Shown here: positions 17,525 to 26,173 of the stretch, piece after piece
Numbering within the stretch: position 1 is the first letter of the stretch
Layout: the number at the start of each line of letters is the position of its first letter
Assembly (NCBI GenBank): GCA_016722465.1
Contig: JADKJC010000001.1
Location: 806,001-870,000 of the forward strand
DNA length: 64,000 nt
From: Chitinophagaceae bacterium
Lineage (GTDB): Bacteria; Bacteroidota; Bacteroidia; Chitinophagales; Chitinophagaceae
Direction of reading: 5' to 3'
Translations under genes and position numbers: made by a program
The notes under the pieces: generated by a model
Databases searched by the model: none
What the model was told of the DNA's origin: nothing
Seen by the model: the letters and a program-made list of their open reading frames with translations, nothing else

Positions 17525-19804
17525 ATGAAAAAAATATTTTTTGTTGTGCCGTTCTGTACGGCACTAACTGCTTATTCACAAACAACCAATACAACAAAAG
17601 ATACCACCCAAAGCCTGACCTTAGATGAAGTGGTAATATCAGCCAGCAATTTCACTGAAAGAAAAAAGAACATTGCACAAATCATCGATGTGATCGGTTC
17701 AAAAAAAATTGCACAAACAAACGCCCAGAATACCGGCGACCTGCTCGTCAATACCGGTAAAGTATTTGTGCAAAAAAGCCAGCAGGGCGGCAGCAGCCCT
17801 GTACTCCGGGGTTTTGAAGCCAGCAGGGTGTTACTGGTGATTGATGGTGTTCGTATGAATAATGCCATCTACAGGGCCGGACACCTGCAAAACAGCATTA
17901 CAGTTGATCAAAATATGCTGAGCCGGGTAGAAGTGTTATACGGCCCCTCATCAACAATCTACGGTGGCGATGCATTGGGGGGTGCCATTCATTTAGTAAC
18001 AAAATCGCCAGCATTGTCGCCAACAGGCAAACTGCACACCACCGGCAGTACTTTTCTCCGCTACAGTTCAGTCAACAATGAAAAAACAATGCATGCAGAT
18101 GTGAGCATGGGTGGAAAAAAATTAGCCTGGTTACAATCTTATAATTTCAGTGATTTTGGCGATATGAAAATGGGAAGCAATTACCCAGATAAATACCCCA
18201 ATTTCGGCAGCAGGGATTCGTTTGTTGTTACCAATAATAATGTAGATGAAATTGTTGTCAACGGTGACCCCAAAGTCCAGAAATTTTCCGGGTACAAACA
18301 ATGGGACATCACTCAAAAACTATTGTTCAAACAAAATGAACGCATCAGTCATTTGCTGAATGTGCAATTTTCAAACCCTAATAATGTACCCCGTTACGAC
18401 AGGTTGCAGGACATCCGCAATGGCAGGCTCCGTTATGCCGAGTGGTTTTATGGCCCACAAAAAAGATTGCTGACCGCTTATGAGTTAAACGGCAACCACC
18501 TGCTGGGTTTTGATGGCATTAAACTTAATATCAACTACCAGGACATTGAAGAAAGCCGGCAGACAAGGGATTTCAGGCGTTATGACCGGTTCGATAGCCG
18601 GGTAGAAAAAGTAAAAGTATTTGGAGCTACCATCAGCGGAAGAAAAATAATGGGCAATAATGAACTGACGATTGGCGCAGATATGCAGTTAAACGATGTA
18701 AAGTCCAGCGCATTCCGCAAGAGTATTTTAACTGGTGAAGAAACAAAATTAGATACCCGTTATCCAGATGGGAGGAACAGGATGAACTATTTCGCCCTGT
18801 TTGCACAGCATGTATTTAAAGCAGCTAATGGCAAATTGGTCATCAATGATGGCATCCGCCTGCAGTTGGTCAATTTGAAAAGCAATGTACTTGACAATTC
18901 ATTTTTTCACCTGCCTGACACTGCAGCCAAACAAAGCAACTTTGCCGGGACGGGGAATATCGGCATGGTGTATACTGCCTCCAAAAACACCACACTCAGG
19001 GCAACATTGTCTTCAGGATTCAGGGTGCCCAACCTGGATGATCTGAAAATATTTGAGTCTGCCACTTCAGCCAAACAAGTGGTGGTTCCCAACTCCAATA
19101 TAAAACCTGAATACACTTATAACCTTGATCTGGCAATAGAAGAAAAACTCGGTGATAAAATATCGGTGGACCTCACTGGTTTTTATACCCTTTTCAGGAA
19201 TGCTATTGTTAAAGCCCCGTACCAGTTAAATGGCCAGGACTCGATTATTTACAATGGTACTAAAAGCCAGGTGCTGGCGAGTCAAAATTCCGGCAAAGCA
19301 AATTTGTATGGCTTTACCGCCGGTTTGAATGTTGAAATATTTACCGGTTTTACCTTGAGTAGTACCATTTCATATACCCATGGCAGGTATAAAACAGATG
19401 TTTCCAAAACATCGCAGGTGTATGAAAAACAACCGAACGGTACGTACCAGCTGGTGAATAAAAAAGTATCCAGCATTCCGCTTGATCATATCCCGCCCGT
19501 TTTTGGTAAAACCAGTTTCAACTACCAGCACAAATTATTCAATACAGAACTTACCGTGCTGTATAATGGCTGGAAACGATTGGACATGATGAATACTGCC
19601 GGTGAGGACAACCAACAATATGCCACTGCAGATGGGTTCCCGGCCTGGACCATGGTAAATTGGCGGGGAAATGTAAAACTTACTAAAAGCATACTTTTTC
19701 AGTTAGGTGTTGAAAATATTTTTGACAGGAACTATCGCTATTTCGCTTCCGGCTTTTCTGCCGGAGGAAGGAATTTCTTTGCAACAGCAAGGGTTACATG
19801 GTAA
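17525..19804 (+). CDS. TonB-dependent outer-membrane receptor
   Basis: 759 residues from the ATG at 17525, which begins the signal peptide (MKKIFFVVPFCTALTAYSQ). A short TonB-box-like TLDEVVISA is followed by the plug domain with RGFEASRVLLVIDGVRMN and VEVLYGPSSTIYGGDALGG. The barrel runs to the C-terminal Trp (FATARVTW), including the typical LGVENIFDRNYRYF. It lacks the carboxypeptidase-like domain of SusC, so it is more like a siderophore, haem or cobalamin receptor. The substrate cannot be assigned from sequence. A terminator follows. Confidence 0.93.
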   Translation: MKKIFFVVPFCTALTAYSQTTNTTKDTTQSLTLDEVVISASNFTERKKNIAQIIDVIGSKKIAQTNAQNTGDLLVNTGKVFVQKSQQGGSSPVLRGFEASRVLLVIDGVRMNNAIYRAGHLQNSITVDQNMLSRVEVLYGPSSTIYGGDALGGAIHLVTKSPALSPTGKLHTTGSTFLRYSSVNNEKTMHADVSMGGKKLAWLQSYNFSDFGDMKMGSNYPDKYPNFGSRDSFVVTNNNVDEIVVNGDPKVQKFSGYKQWDITQKLLFKQNERISHLLNVQFSNPNNVPRYDRLQDIRNGRLRYAEWFYGPQKRLLTAYELNGNHLLGFDGIKLNINYQDIEESRQTRDFRRYDRFDSRVEKVKVFGATISGRKIMGNNELTIGADMQLNDVKSSAFRKSILTGEETKLDTRYPDGRNRMNYFALFAQHVFKAANGKLVINDGIRLQLVNLKSNVLDNSFFHLPDTAAKQSNFAGTGNIGMVYTASKNTTLRATLSSGFRVPNLDDLKIFESATSAKQVVVPNSNIKPEYTYNLDLAIEEKLGDKISVDLTGFYTLFRNAIVKAPYQLNGQDSIIYNGTKSQVLASQNSGKANLYGFTAGLNVEIFTGFTLSSTISYTHGRYKTDVSKTSQVYEKQPNGTYQLVNKKVSSIPLDHIPPVFGKTSFNYQHKLFNTELTVLYNGWKRLDMMNTAGEDNQQYATADGFPAWTMVNWRGNVKLTKSILFQLGVENIFDRNYRYFASGFSAGGRNFFATARVTW

Positions 19805-19822
19805 ATTCAACCCTGTAATATC

Positions 19823-19859
19823 AAAAGCGGCCGGCATTTTACTGCTGGCCGCTTTTTTT
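19823..19859 (+). terminator. Intrinsic terminator after the TonB receptor
   Basis: AAAAGCGGCC at 19823-19832 pairs with GGCCGCTTTT at 19847-19856, followed by more T. It lies 19 bases past the receptor stop. Confidence 0.85.
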
Positions 19860-19922
19860 ATCCGTGCAGCGGAAAAGCAATTGATTTTGCCTATATTTAT
19901 GGTCTGTAAACCAAGCACAATT

Positions 19923-20498
19923 ATGACTGAAGAGCAAATGCTTGCTGGGTGCCTCCAAAATGATGCCGCCTCACAAGATGCATTGTACTCTCGACACAGC
20001 CCCCGAATGCTTGGGGTTTGCTACCGCTTCGCCAAAAACAGGGAAGATGCAGAAGATATGTTGCAGGAAGGGTTTATCAAAGTGTTTTCCCAGATTCATC
20101 AGTACCGCAACGAAGGAGCATTGGAAGGCTGGATAAGGAGAATTATGGTGCATACCTGCATCAACTCACTGAAAAAGAACAAAAAATTCTCAGACAGTGT
20201 TGATATTTCTTTTGCTGGCGGTATCGGAATAAGGGAGGAAGCTATTCCTGGTATAATGCAGGCCAAAGAAGTAGTGGAATGCATACGTATGCTACCCCTG
20301 GGATATCGTACAGTGTTGAACCTTTATGCCATTGAAGGCTATTCGCATAAAGAAATAGGTATGATGCTGGATATTGAAGAAAGTACCAGCAGGAGCCAGT
20401 ACACCAGGGCCAAGACCATGCTGGAAGATGTTTTAGTAAAGAAAAAAATATTGCAGAAGCCAAAGGAAAAAATATCCACAGTTTCTGCAGCAATGTAA
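19923..20498 (+). CDS. ECF-type RNA polymerase sigma factor
   Basis: 191 residues from the ATG at 19923; the open frame extends further upstream but through the terminator, so MTEEQMLAG is the likely start. Region 2 is visible as YRFAKNREDAEDMLQEGFIKVF, followed by GALEGWIRRIMVHTCIN, and region 4 as LPLGYRTVLNLYAIEGYSHKEIGMML. It would direct RNA polymerase to a small regulon. The gene just downstream (50 bases) encodes a membrane-anchored protein, which may be its regulator or target. No classic zinc-type anti-sigma gene is present. Confidence 0.92.
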   Translation: MTEEQMLAGCLQNDAASQDALYSRHSPRMLGVCYRFAKNREDAEDMLQEGFIKVFSQIHQYRNEGALEGWIRRIMVHTCINSLKKNKKFSDSVDISFAGGIGIREEAIPGIMQAKEVVECIRMLPLGYRTVLNLYAIEGYSHKEIGMMLDIEESTSRSQYTRAKTMLEDVLVKKKILQKPKEKISTVSAAM

Positions 20499-20547
20499 AT
20501 ACCAAACCTAACTAACTATACCAGTAATTGTAAGATGCTTGTGACAA

Positions 20548-22239
20548 ATGGAAAATAAGTATAACATAGAGAATTTTGAAAGGTTCCTGAGAGAGAAGAC
20601 AGACGAATTTAAAATGTACCCATCTAAAAGAGTTTGGTACAGCATTTATAATAATATGCATCCTGGAAACAGGTTACCCTCTGTTTCAATGTGCATCATT
20701 TTAATTTGCTCGTTATTCCTGGTAGGGTATCTTAATACGGATACACAAAAACATCTGGCCGCAAATAATGATACAGACAAAGCAAACATGCTCTTAGCTT
20801 CACAGTATACAGGCACGGATAAGGAACAGAGCTCCGCCGGTGTATACAAACAATGGCTAACCGATGATCTTCCTCAAAACCCATCTATACAAAAAACAAA
20901 TAATTTAAATGAGGCAATTGAGGATCAAAGCAGGGACAATACTGATATAAAATCTATTGCTTCTAAATACAGACTTTCTTTTCAAGATGACAATAAAAAA
21001 CAAGCTGCTGGCAGGAATACCGGTTTAAACTCTGATGCTGCACAATCCAATACAACTGTAAGAAATGTGCATACCACTATTATTTCTCCGGATGCTACTG
21101 TTTCAATGAATGAAAATGCCGGTTTTACTACAGCGGATAACGAACCGGGAACATTGATCAAGACTGAAAAAAATACGGCATCCATTCAATCTGCAAGTAC
21201 TGTACCGCTTTCGGGTACTGCAACGATCACAATTGGTGAGACTCAGGAAAACATTCAAGGACAGCGGGAAAAAACTGTGAATACTGCTGTCAACGATATT
21301 GTAATTCAAAAAAATACAGTTGAAACAACTACCGATACGCCTGGTACTGATAATGCTTTGTCTGTAACTACCGCAAAAGTGACTGACATTGCAAGCAATT
21401 CCAACGATGTGAAGAATACTGAAAATAATGCCACTGCTGCATTAACAGAATCAGACAAAGCATGGATAGAAAATTTCGCTATGTACAACAGGCCTGTACC
21501 CAAAAAATGGGCAGGTAAACTTAGTTGGCAAGCTTATGTAACACCTTCAGCCGTTTACAGAAAACTATATAACAATACTACAGACAAATCCCTCAGTGGA
21601 AATGGCAATGGTAATTTTAATAACTCAGATGTAGACAATACGGTGATACAAAAACCTTCCTTTGGAATTGAAACAGGTTTATCCTTACAATACGATCTGT
21701 TGAAATGGGTGAAGGTAAAAGCTGGTGTACAATTAAATTACACCCGTTATAATGCACATGCTTTCGAGAATCAGCATCCCATATCTACTTCATTAATCAT
21801 GAATGGCGATGACAATATCTCTGCGTACGAAATTTTCAGATCTACGCCTTATTCAAATACAGTTGGGCTTGTTCCAATAAAACTGCATAACGAAACCTAC
21901 CAGTTATCCTTACCATTTGGTGCAGATGTAAGGCTTTTTGCCAATGGCAAGCTTGCCTGGTATGCAGGGGCAACCATTCAGCCTACTATTGTCATTTATG
22001 CTAACTCTTATCTGCTTTCCAGTGACAGACGTAATTATGTAAAAGATGCATCTATGCTTAACCGTTTCAACCTGAACGCAGGATTTGAAACGTATATTTC
22101 ATTTAAAACAAGCAACTATACCTGGCAGGCAGGGCCACAGTTCCGTTCCCAGATTTTCTCAACCAATAACAAGGTGTATTCTGTAGAAGAAAGACTGATG
22201 AATTATGGATTTAAGATCGGGGTAACCAAAAAGCTATGA
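20548..22239 (+). CDS. Membrane-anchored protein with long disordered linker and C-terminal outer-membrane beta-barrel-like domain
   Basis: 563 residues. About 43 cytoplasmic residues (ENFERFLREKTDEFKMYPSK) precede one membrane segment at 45-62. Residues 63 to about 300 are Thr/Asn/Asp/Ala-rich and look disordered. From about 305 the alternating aromatic/hydrophobic pattern (SWQAYVTPSAVYR, VKVKAGVQLNYTRYNAHAF, WQAGPQFRSQIF) resembles a small outer-membrane beta-barrel. It directly follows the ECF sigma gene, in the place where an anti-sigma factor is expected. Its role as a regulator is inference from position and topology. Confidence 0.75.
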   Translation: MENKYNIENFERFLREKTDEFKMYPSKRVWYSIYNNMHPGNRLPSVSMCIILICSLFLVGYLNTDTQKHLAANNDTDKANMLLASQYTGTDKEQSSAGVYKQWLTDDLPQNPSIQKTNNLNEAIEDQSRDNTDIKSIASKYRLSFQDDNKKQAAGRNTGLNSDAAQSNTTVRNVHTTIISPDATVSMNENAGFTTADNEPGTLIKTEKNTASIQSASTVPLSGTATITIGETQENIQGQREKTVNTAVNDIVIQKNTVETTTDTPGTDNALSVTTAKVTDIASNSNDVKNTENNATAALTESDKAWIENFAMYNRPVPKKWAGKLSWQAYVTPSAVYRKLYNNTTDKSLSGNGNGNFNNSDVDNTVIQKPSFGIETGLSLQYDLLKWVKVKAGVQLNYTRYNAHAFENQHPISTSLIMNGDDNISAYEIFRSTPYSNTVGLVPIKLHNETYQLSLPFGADVRLFANGKLAWYAGATIQPTIVIYANSYLLSSDRRNYVKDASMLNRFNLNAGFETYISFKTSNYTWQAGPQFRSQIFSTNNKVYSVEERLMNYGFKIGVTKKL

Positions 22240-22322
22240 TTATTTAGGCTAAGACATTAAACTAACAATTTTTTTTCTGTGGGTTCGTTTAATATACTGT
22301 TCCCAAGGAACAATTCTTCAAT

Positions 22323-22356
22323 AAAAACCACTGCGCCGTACCAGCAGTGGTTTTTT
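22323..22356 (+). terminator. Intrinsic terminator after the sigma-factor operon
   Basis: AAAAACCACTGC pairs with GCAGTGGTTTTTT (22344-22356) across a 9-base loop, with a T-run of six. It lies about 85 bases past the stop of the preceding gene. Confidence 0.82.
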
Positions 22357-22385
22357 GTTTTCCACCCGGTTTCAGGCTAATTTTG
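22355..22385 (+). promoter_or_regulatory. Bacteroidota-type promoter (TTG-N20-TAATTTTG) for the lipoprotein gene
   Basis: TTG at 22355-22357 is separated by 20 bases from TAATTTTG at 22378-22385, which matches TTG / TAnnTTTG. The ATG at 22390 is only four bases further, so the transcript would be almost leaderless. The -33 element overlaps the T-run of the preceding terminator. Confidence 0.6.
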
Positions 22386-22389
22386 CGGT

Positions 22390-22986
22390 ATGAAAAAATT
22401 GTTCCTAATTCTCTGCAGCAGTATCGCTTTAACAAGATGCACTAACAATCAAAAAGATCAAAGCCCGGTAAGTGTTGATACTACCCCAGATTCAGCAACA
22501 GTTTCTTTCTTTCCTGTTACCGCTTTTATAAAAGGGCAAATCATCACATTGGACTCATTGCCAGTAACTATTTTACAAATAAGTACAGCCAGTGGAAAGG
22601 TTGATTCTTCCTGGATCACCATAGAAAAATTAAAGCCTTTGCTTAAGCCATTTATTGTTGATTTAATTGATAAGGAAAACCTGGCTCCGTTCTTTAAAGA
22701 ATCAAAATTCAATGACCAGAGTACTGATGCTATCACTTTTACTTATGACCCTAAAAAAGCCTTATCAGACAGTATTGCGTTACGCCATTGGGATGTATAT
22801 GTAGACCCGGAAAAAGGCACTATTAAAAGAGTTTATATTGTAAAACAACTAAAGGAAAACGGCAAGCTGTTTACCCAGCAGCTCACCTGGCAAACCGGCA
22901 AATGGGCCAAGATTGTTACCATTGGTAATGAAGCTGCTGCTATACAAAGCGAAGTAAAATGGGTTTGGAATGGTTTTACTGACTAA
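22390..22986 (+). CDS. Lipoprotein of unknown function
   Basis: 198 residues. The signal peptide KKLFLILCSSIALTRC ends at a non-standard lipobox (LTRC) with predicted lipidated Cys17. The mature protein alternates beta-strand-like stretches (ITFTYDPKK, WDVYVDPEKGTIKRVYIVKQ, LTWQTGKWAKIVTIG) and is probably a periplasmic beta-sandwich. No family is recognised. Confidence 0.75.
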   Translation: MKKLFLILCSSIALTRCTNNQKDQSPVSVDTTPDSATVSFFPVTAFIKGQIITLDSLPVTILQISTASGKVDSSWITIEKLKPLLKPFIVDLIDKENLAPFFKESKFNDQSTDAITFTYDPKKALSDSIALRHWDVYVDPEKGTIKRVYIVKQLKENGKLFTQQLTWQTGKWAKIVTIGNEAAAIQSEVKWVWNGFTD

Positions 22987-23046
22987 TATTATTAGGTGCC
23001 CCATACAAGGTAAGTCTCAGATAAACTTTAAGGAAAATCGCTATTA

Positions 23047-24768
23047 ATGACGCAAGAGGAATTTTCTAAAATTGCCAATACCATACCCCTCCAGCCAGGT
23101 ATTTATAAATACTATGATGCAGGCGGAGGGTTATTGTATGTTGGTAAAGCCAAAAGCCTCAGGAAAAGGGTGAGTTCTTATTTTTCAAAAACCTTCAGCA
23201 GTTATAAAACGCATGAACTGGTGCAGCGCATCTGCAAAATTGAGTTTACCATTGTAAACAGCGAACAGGATGCCTTTCTTCTTGAAAATTCGCTGATCAA
23301 AAACTTTCAGCCAATCTTTAATATCAACCTCAAAGATGATAAAAGTTACCCTTATATCGTTATAAAAAAAGAGCCCTTTCCAAGGATATTTTTTACAAGA
23401 AGAAAGATTAATGATGGTTCTCAATACCTGGGGCCTTATACCTCGTTGACCAGAGTAAGAGAATTGCTTGATTTTATTAAGCTGAATGTACCGTTAAGAA
23501 CCTGTAAACTCAACCTAACCAAAACCAATATCGAAAAGAAGAAATTTAAAGTTTGTCTTGAATATCATTTAGGCAATTGCAAAGGCCCATGCGAAGGACT
23601 GCAGTCGTTCAATGATTATGAAGAGGAACTTGAAAATGTAAGAAGCATATTAAAAGGAAACCTCTCTCCCGTAATACAACATTTTAAAACTGCCATGCAG
23701 CTGCAGGTGCAGCAGCTGGAGTTTGAAAAGGCGGAATTAACAAAGAAAAAACTGGAGTACCTGCAAGAATACAAATCCAAATCAACAGTGGTGAATGAAC
23801 GCATCGGTACACTCGATGTATTCAGTATCCTGGAAGAAAATGATACCGCCTATGTAAACTACCTGGCTGTAAACAATGGCAGTATTATTCTTACCAAAAC
23901 AATTACCCTTACCAAAAAACTAGATGAGCCTGTTGCAGAAGTATTAAGTTTTGCTGTGGCCCAGCTCAGGGAAACCTTCAATAGCGATGCTAAAGAGATT
24001 ATTGTTCCTTGTGCTATTGAATTTCCGGGTGAGAATGTAACCGTCACAATACCCAGAGCTGGCGACAAGAAAAAACTGCTGGAGTTGTCAGAAAAAAATG
24101 TTGATTACTTTAAAGATGAATTGAAAAAGAAAAAACTGCTGATGCTGGAAGATAAATCAGCAGGAGAAGTGAGTGATGTACTGGTACAGCTTCAAAAAGA
24201 TCTACACCTGGTATCTATCCCAACCCACATTGAATGTTTCGACAACTCCAATTTCCAGGGAAGCTACCCTGTGTCTGCCATGGTATGTTTTAAAAATGGC
24301 CTGCCCAGTAAAAATGATTACAGGAGGTACAATGTAAAAACAGTTGTCGGCCCCAATGATTTTGCCACTATGAAGGAAGTGGTGTACCGCCGCTACAAGA
24401 GACTAATTGATGAAAAGCAAGACCTGCCTCAACTGATTATTATTGATGGCGGTAAGGGGCAGTTAAGCGCCGCAATGGAAAGCATTGCCGCATTGAACCT
24501 GGCAGGAAAACTTACATTGGCAGGATTGGCAAAAAATGAGGAGGAGCTCTTCTTTCATGGCGATACGCAATCTTTAAAGCTTCCATGGGACAGTGAAAGC
24601 CTTAAACTGATCAGGAGAATAAGGGATGAGGTGCACCGTTTTGGCATCACCTTTCACCGGAACCAACGGAGTAAGGGCAGTTTTAAAAATGAACTGGAAA
24701 ACATCGAAGGAATTGGAAAGTCTACAATTGATACCCTCCTTAAAAAATTCAAATCCGTAAAAAGATAA
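23047..24768 (+). CDS. uvrC: Excinuclease ABC subunit C, C-terminus probably frameshifted
   Basis: 573 residues, slightly short for UvrC (about 600). UvrC makes both incisions in nucleotide excision repair. The GIY-YIG nuclease is at the N-terminus (PGIYKYY ... LLYVGKAKSLRKR), followed by the Cys-containing region (NCKGPCEG), the UVR coiled coil and the RNase-H-like nuclease (IIIDGGKGQLSAA). The frame stops right after FKSVKR. The DNA beyond encodes IKEAT and then ALEETVGKSKANLL in other frames, the missing second helix-hairpin-helix. The restored end lies near 24859. Confidence 0.92.
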   Translation: MTQEEFSKIANTIPLQPGIYKYYDAGGGLLYVGKAKSLRKRVSSYFSKTFSSYKTHELVQRICKIEFTIVNSEQDAFLLENSLIKNFQPIFNINLKDDKSYPYIVIKKEPFPRIFFTRRKINDGSQYLGPYTSLTRVRELLDFIKLNVPLRTCKLNLTKTNIEKKKFKVCLEYHLGNCKGPCEGLQSFNDYEEELENVRSILKGNLSPVIQHFKTAMQLQVQQLEFEKAELTKKKLEYLQEYKSKSTVVNERIGTLDVFSILEENDTAYVNYLAVNNGSIILTKTITLTKKLDEPVAEVLSFAVAQLRETFNSDAKEIIVPCAIEFPGENVTVTIPRAGDKKKLLELSEKNVDYFKDELKKKKLLMLEDKSAGEVSDVLVQLQKDLHLVSIPTHIECFDNSNFQGSYPVSAMVCFKNGLPSKNDYRRYNVKTVVGPNDFATMKEVVYRRYKRLIDEKQDLPQLIIIDGGKGQLSAAMESIAALNLAGKLTLAGLAKNEEELFFHGDTQSLKLPWDSESLKLIRRIRDEVHRFGITFHRNQRSKGSFKNELENIEGIGKSTIDTLLKKFKSVKR

Positions 24769-24894
24769 AGGAAGCTACACACGGGCATTGGAAGAAACAG
24801 TAGGGAAATCAAAAGCCAACTTATTGACTACTTATTTTATTGGTACTGCTGCTCAATAAAAGCTTTATATCCTATTGTTAGAACCAATAAAAAA

Positions 24895-24924
24895 GGGCCA
24901 GGATAAAAATCCAGCCCCGTTTTA
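24895..24924 (+). terminator. Intrinsic terminator after uvrC
   Basis: GGGC at 24895-24898 and GGAT at 24901-24904 pair with ATCC at 24909-24912 and GCCC at 24914-24917, followed by CGTTTT. It lies after the restored UvrC end near 24859. It is weaker than the others in the window. Confidence 0.5.
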
Positions 24925-24960
24925 AAATCCAATATCCTATGAAAAACCGAGGTAAAGATA

Positions 24961-25000
24961 TAGGGTATTCTTTCTTAAACAATACCCTATTTAGGGTATA
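24961..25000. repeat. Triple TAGGGTAT element (two direct, one inverted)
   Basis: TAGGGTATT at 24961-24969, its reverse complement AATACCCTA at 24981-24989, and TAGGGTATA at 24992-25000 follow each other. The first two form a perfect 9-base hairpin with an 11-base loop. It lies in the 346-base gap between uvrC and gldN, which otherwise holds only the two terminators and the displaced uvrC tail. Confidence 0.5.
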
Positions 25001-25066
25001 TTCCTGTTTTGAGGTTTTATTTACTAAACGGTTATTTTAATCCGGTAAGTGGTTTAGTACAGCATG

Positions 25067-25092
25067 AAAAAGCCCCGATTGTTATCGGGGCC
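25067..25092 (-). terminator. Intrinsic terminator after the gldKLMN operon
   Basis: GCCCCGAT at 25072-25079 pairs with ATCGGGGC at 25084-25091 across a 4-base loop. On the reverse strand the stem is followed by TTTTT. It lies 23 bases past the gldN stop. Confidence 0.87.
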
Positions 25093-25114
25093 GGTTGTTA
25101 ACTTAAATTTTTTA

Positions 25115-26159
25115 TTAATAACTCCACAAATCCAGTTCATAGTTGAATATCTTTTCTTTGACCCTTTCGCCTTCAAGCAATTGGAAGATAGTATTCTCTT
25201 TCATTCCACCCATCTGGGCAATTGGCAGATCAAAAGGGTTATCAATAGTGCTCTTAATGATACGCCCGCTGAACATACGGTTCTCAAAAAGCTCTTCCCA
25301 GGTCATTCTTGCTCCAAAATTCTTACCATTGTACACTTCATATTTAGCAAATATCGGCCTCAGGTCAGGATAATAAACCCAGAATAACGGATAAGCCTGG
25401 TCACCAATTTGAATACCACTTGATGTAGTTAATTTTTTAACCGGCGCTATCCCAAGAATTCTCCAGAATAACCTTGAAGCTTCCTTATCAAAAATCACTT
25501 CTTCTTTTACCTGGAATTTGTAAAACGAATCAAGGTTCACTTCATTTTGAACTGTTTTTTCGCCAGTTTCATTACCAAGTGAATCATAAAGTTTAACTAC
25601 TGTTGAACCACCGGTTACAACCTTGCTACTTCACTAAGAGTTAATGGTGTTGTAAACCTGTCATCAATATTACTGAAAGCTGTTACATCACCATCCTGAA
25701 TAGCTTTCATTAATATTGAGATGAAACGCTGGTTTCCATTATTTTCATCGGCAGAATATCGGAAAGCTAAATTTATTTTTTCCCTTGCATCAATTTCACG
25801 CCATATTTTATGGCGATAAACCGCATCATCCACTCTCAGGTGTTCGTATGCCAAAGGTGTCCTGTCACGGATATCCTTTGTTTCAACAGCCTCATCGGGG
25901 CGAAGCGATTTTTTACTTTAACAATAGGAAGGCTGTCTAAAACTACTGCAGGCTCTGGAGCTTTTGCAACAGCCGCTGTTGAATCTATCTGTGCAGATGG
26001 GCTAACAGTCGCTTTTGTTTTTCCCTTTGTACTTTTTCTTACGGTAGTATTACCACGTTTTGTAGAGCTGCGTTTCTTTCCCTTTTGCGCTTCTGCAACA
26101 TTGGATATTGCAACAAAAAAGAAGGCAAATAAACATAGCCGAATTAAACTCTTTTTCAT
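25115..26159 (-). pseudogene. gldN: Gliding motility / T9SS protein GldN, split by two single-base frameshifts
   Basis: Three successive open frames (26159-25836, 25854-25615, 25540-25115) are one gene. The first has a signal peptide (LIRLCLFAFFFVAISNVAEAQ) and a basic Ser/Thr/Lys linker. The second has AYEHLRVDDAVYRHKIWREI, and the third the end (WRILGIAPVKKL, YPLFWVYYPD). Adding one base to the T-run 25909-25914 and one at CC 25621-25622 joins them; 1045 bases plus two gives 349 codons, the normal GldN size. GldN (PorN) forms the periplasmic ring of the type IX secretion system with GldK. It is last in the operon. Confidence 0.88.
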
Positions 26160-26173
26160 AGATATAAAATTAA

